Positions 5,926 to 5,943 of a DNA stretch of 5,943 bases are shown here, piece after piece (positions within the stretch are counted from its first letter, which is position 1; each line of letters opens with the position of its first letter). The position numbers and the translations under genes are program-made. The notes beneath the pieces were generated by a model. It was not told the origin of the DNA, made no database searches, and saw only the letters and a list, made by a program, of their open reading frames with translations. Source of the stretch: Burkholderiaceae bacterium. GTDB lineage: Bacteria > Pseudomonadota > Gammaproteobacteria > Burkholderiales > Burkholderiaceae_C. The stretch lies in NCBI GenBank assembly GCA_025458585.1, contig JALOSD010000135.1:1-5943 (forward strand), written 5' to 3'.

Positions 5926-5943
5926 GCCTGCAGGCCTGCAGGC
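5926..5943. repeat. Perfect 18-bp palindrome at the window edge
   Basis: GCCTGCAGGCCTGCAGGC equals its own reverse complement and is also two copies of GCCTGCAG plus GC. It begins 2 bp after the ligase homologue stop and runs to the last base, so its full extent is unknown. As RNA it could fold as a 7-bp stem with a GGCC loop, making a terminator stem possible; whether a T-run follows cannot be seen. Confidence 0.6.

Noticed and set aside
1..5943. CRISPR array, tRNA, rRNA, transposon ends or defence system
   Set aside because: No spaced repeats, cloverleaf-like segments, transposase or known defence proteins were seen; the only tandem array has no spacers.

Overview
The window is very G+C-rich DNA with dense coding in bacterial style. 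It most resembles a chromosomal stretch from a betaproteobacterium of the Burkholderiales (Rubrivivax/Leptothrix/Methylibium-like). That placement is inferred from the base composition, the typical look of the NnrU and DUF6776-like proteins, and the absence of plasmid, phage or insertion-sequence genes. No rRNA, tRNA, CRISPR array or transposase is visible.

Layout. The left half (about 93-2738) is read on the minus strand. In order of transcription it holds an aldo/keto reductase with a twin-arginine leader, a CIA30-domain protein 7 bp downstream of it, and, after a 216-bp gap, a membrane-bound GGDEF diguanylate cyclase. As given, the cyclase is split by an apparent one-base frameshift inside a GC palindrome near 956-967. 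A 139-bp divergent intergenic region (2739-2877) separates this block from the right half, which is read on the plus strand. There lie a small coiled-coil inner-membrane protein (DUF6776-like), a five-copy 14-bp tandem repeat that starts inside that gene's last codons, a non-coding gap, an NnrU-family membrane protein, and a GCS2-type glutamate-cysteine ligase homologue. The window ends in a perfect 18-bp palindrome.

How the genes may work together. Only the reductase and CIA30 genes look like a tight transcription unit. NnrU and the ligase homologue lie 63 bp apart and could be co-transcribed. Beyond that the genes look like a mixed set of housekeeping or accessory functions: c-di-GMP signalling, redox chemistry, an envelope coiled-coil protein, a possible haem-type membrane protein and a possible thiol or peptide ligase. 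I see no coherent novel multi-gene system. The points most worth checking are the frameshift in the cyclase (with an ATGA stop/start overlap just after it), the stop-codon-bearing 14-bp repeat that closes all six reading frames, and the identity of the substrate of the GCS2-like enzyme.
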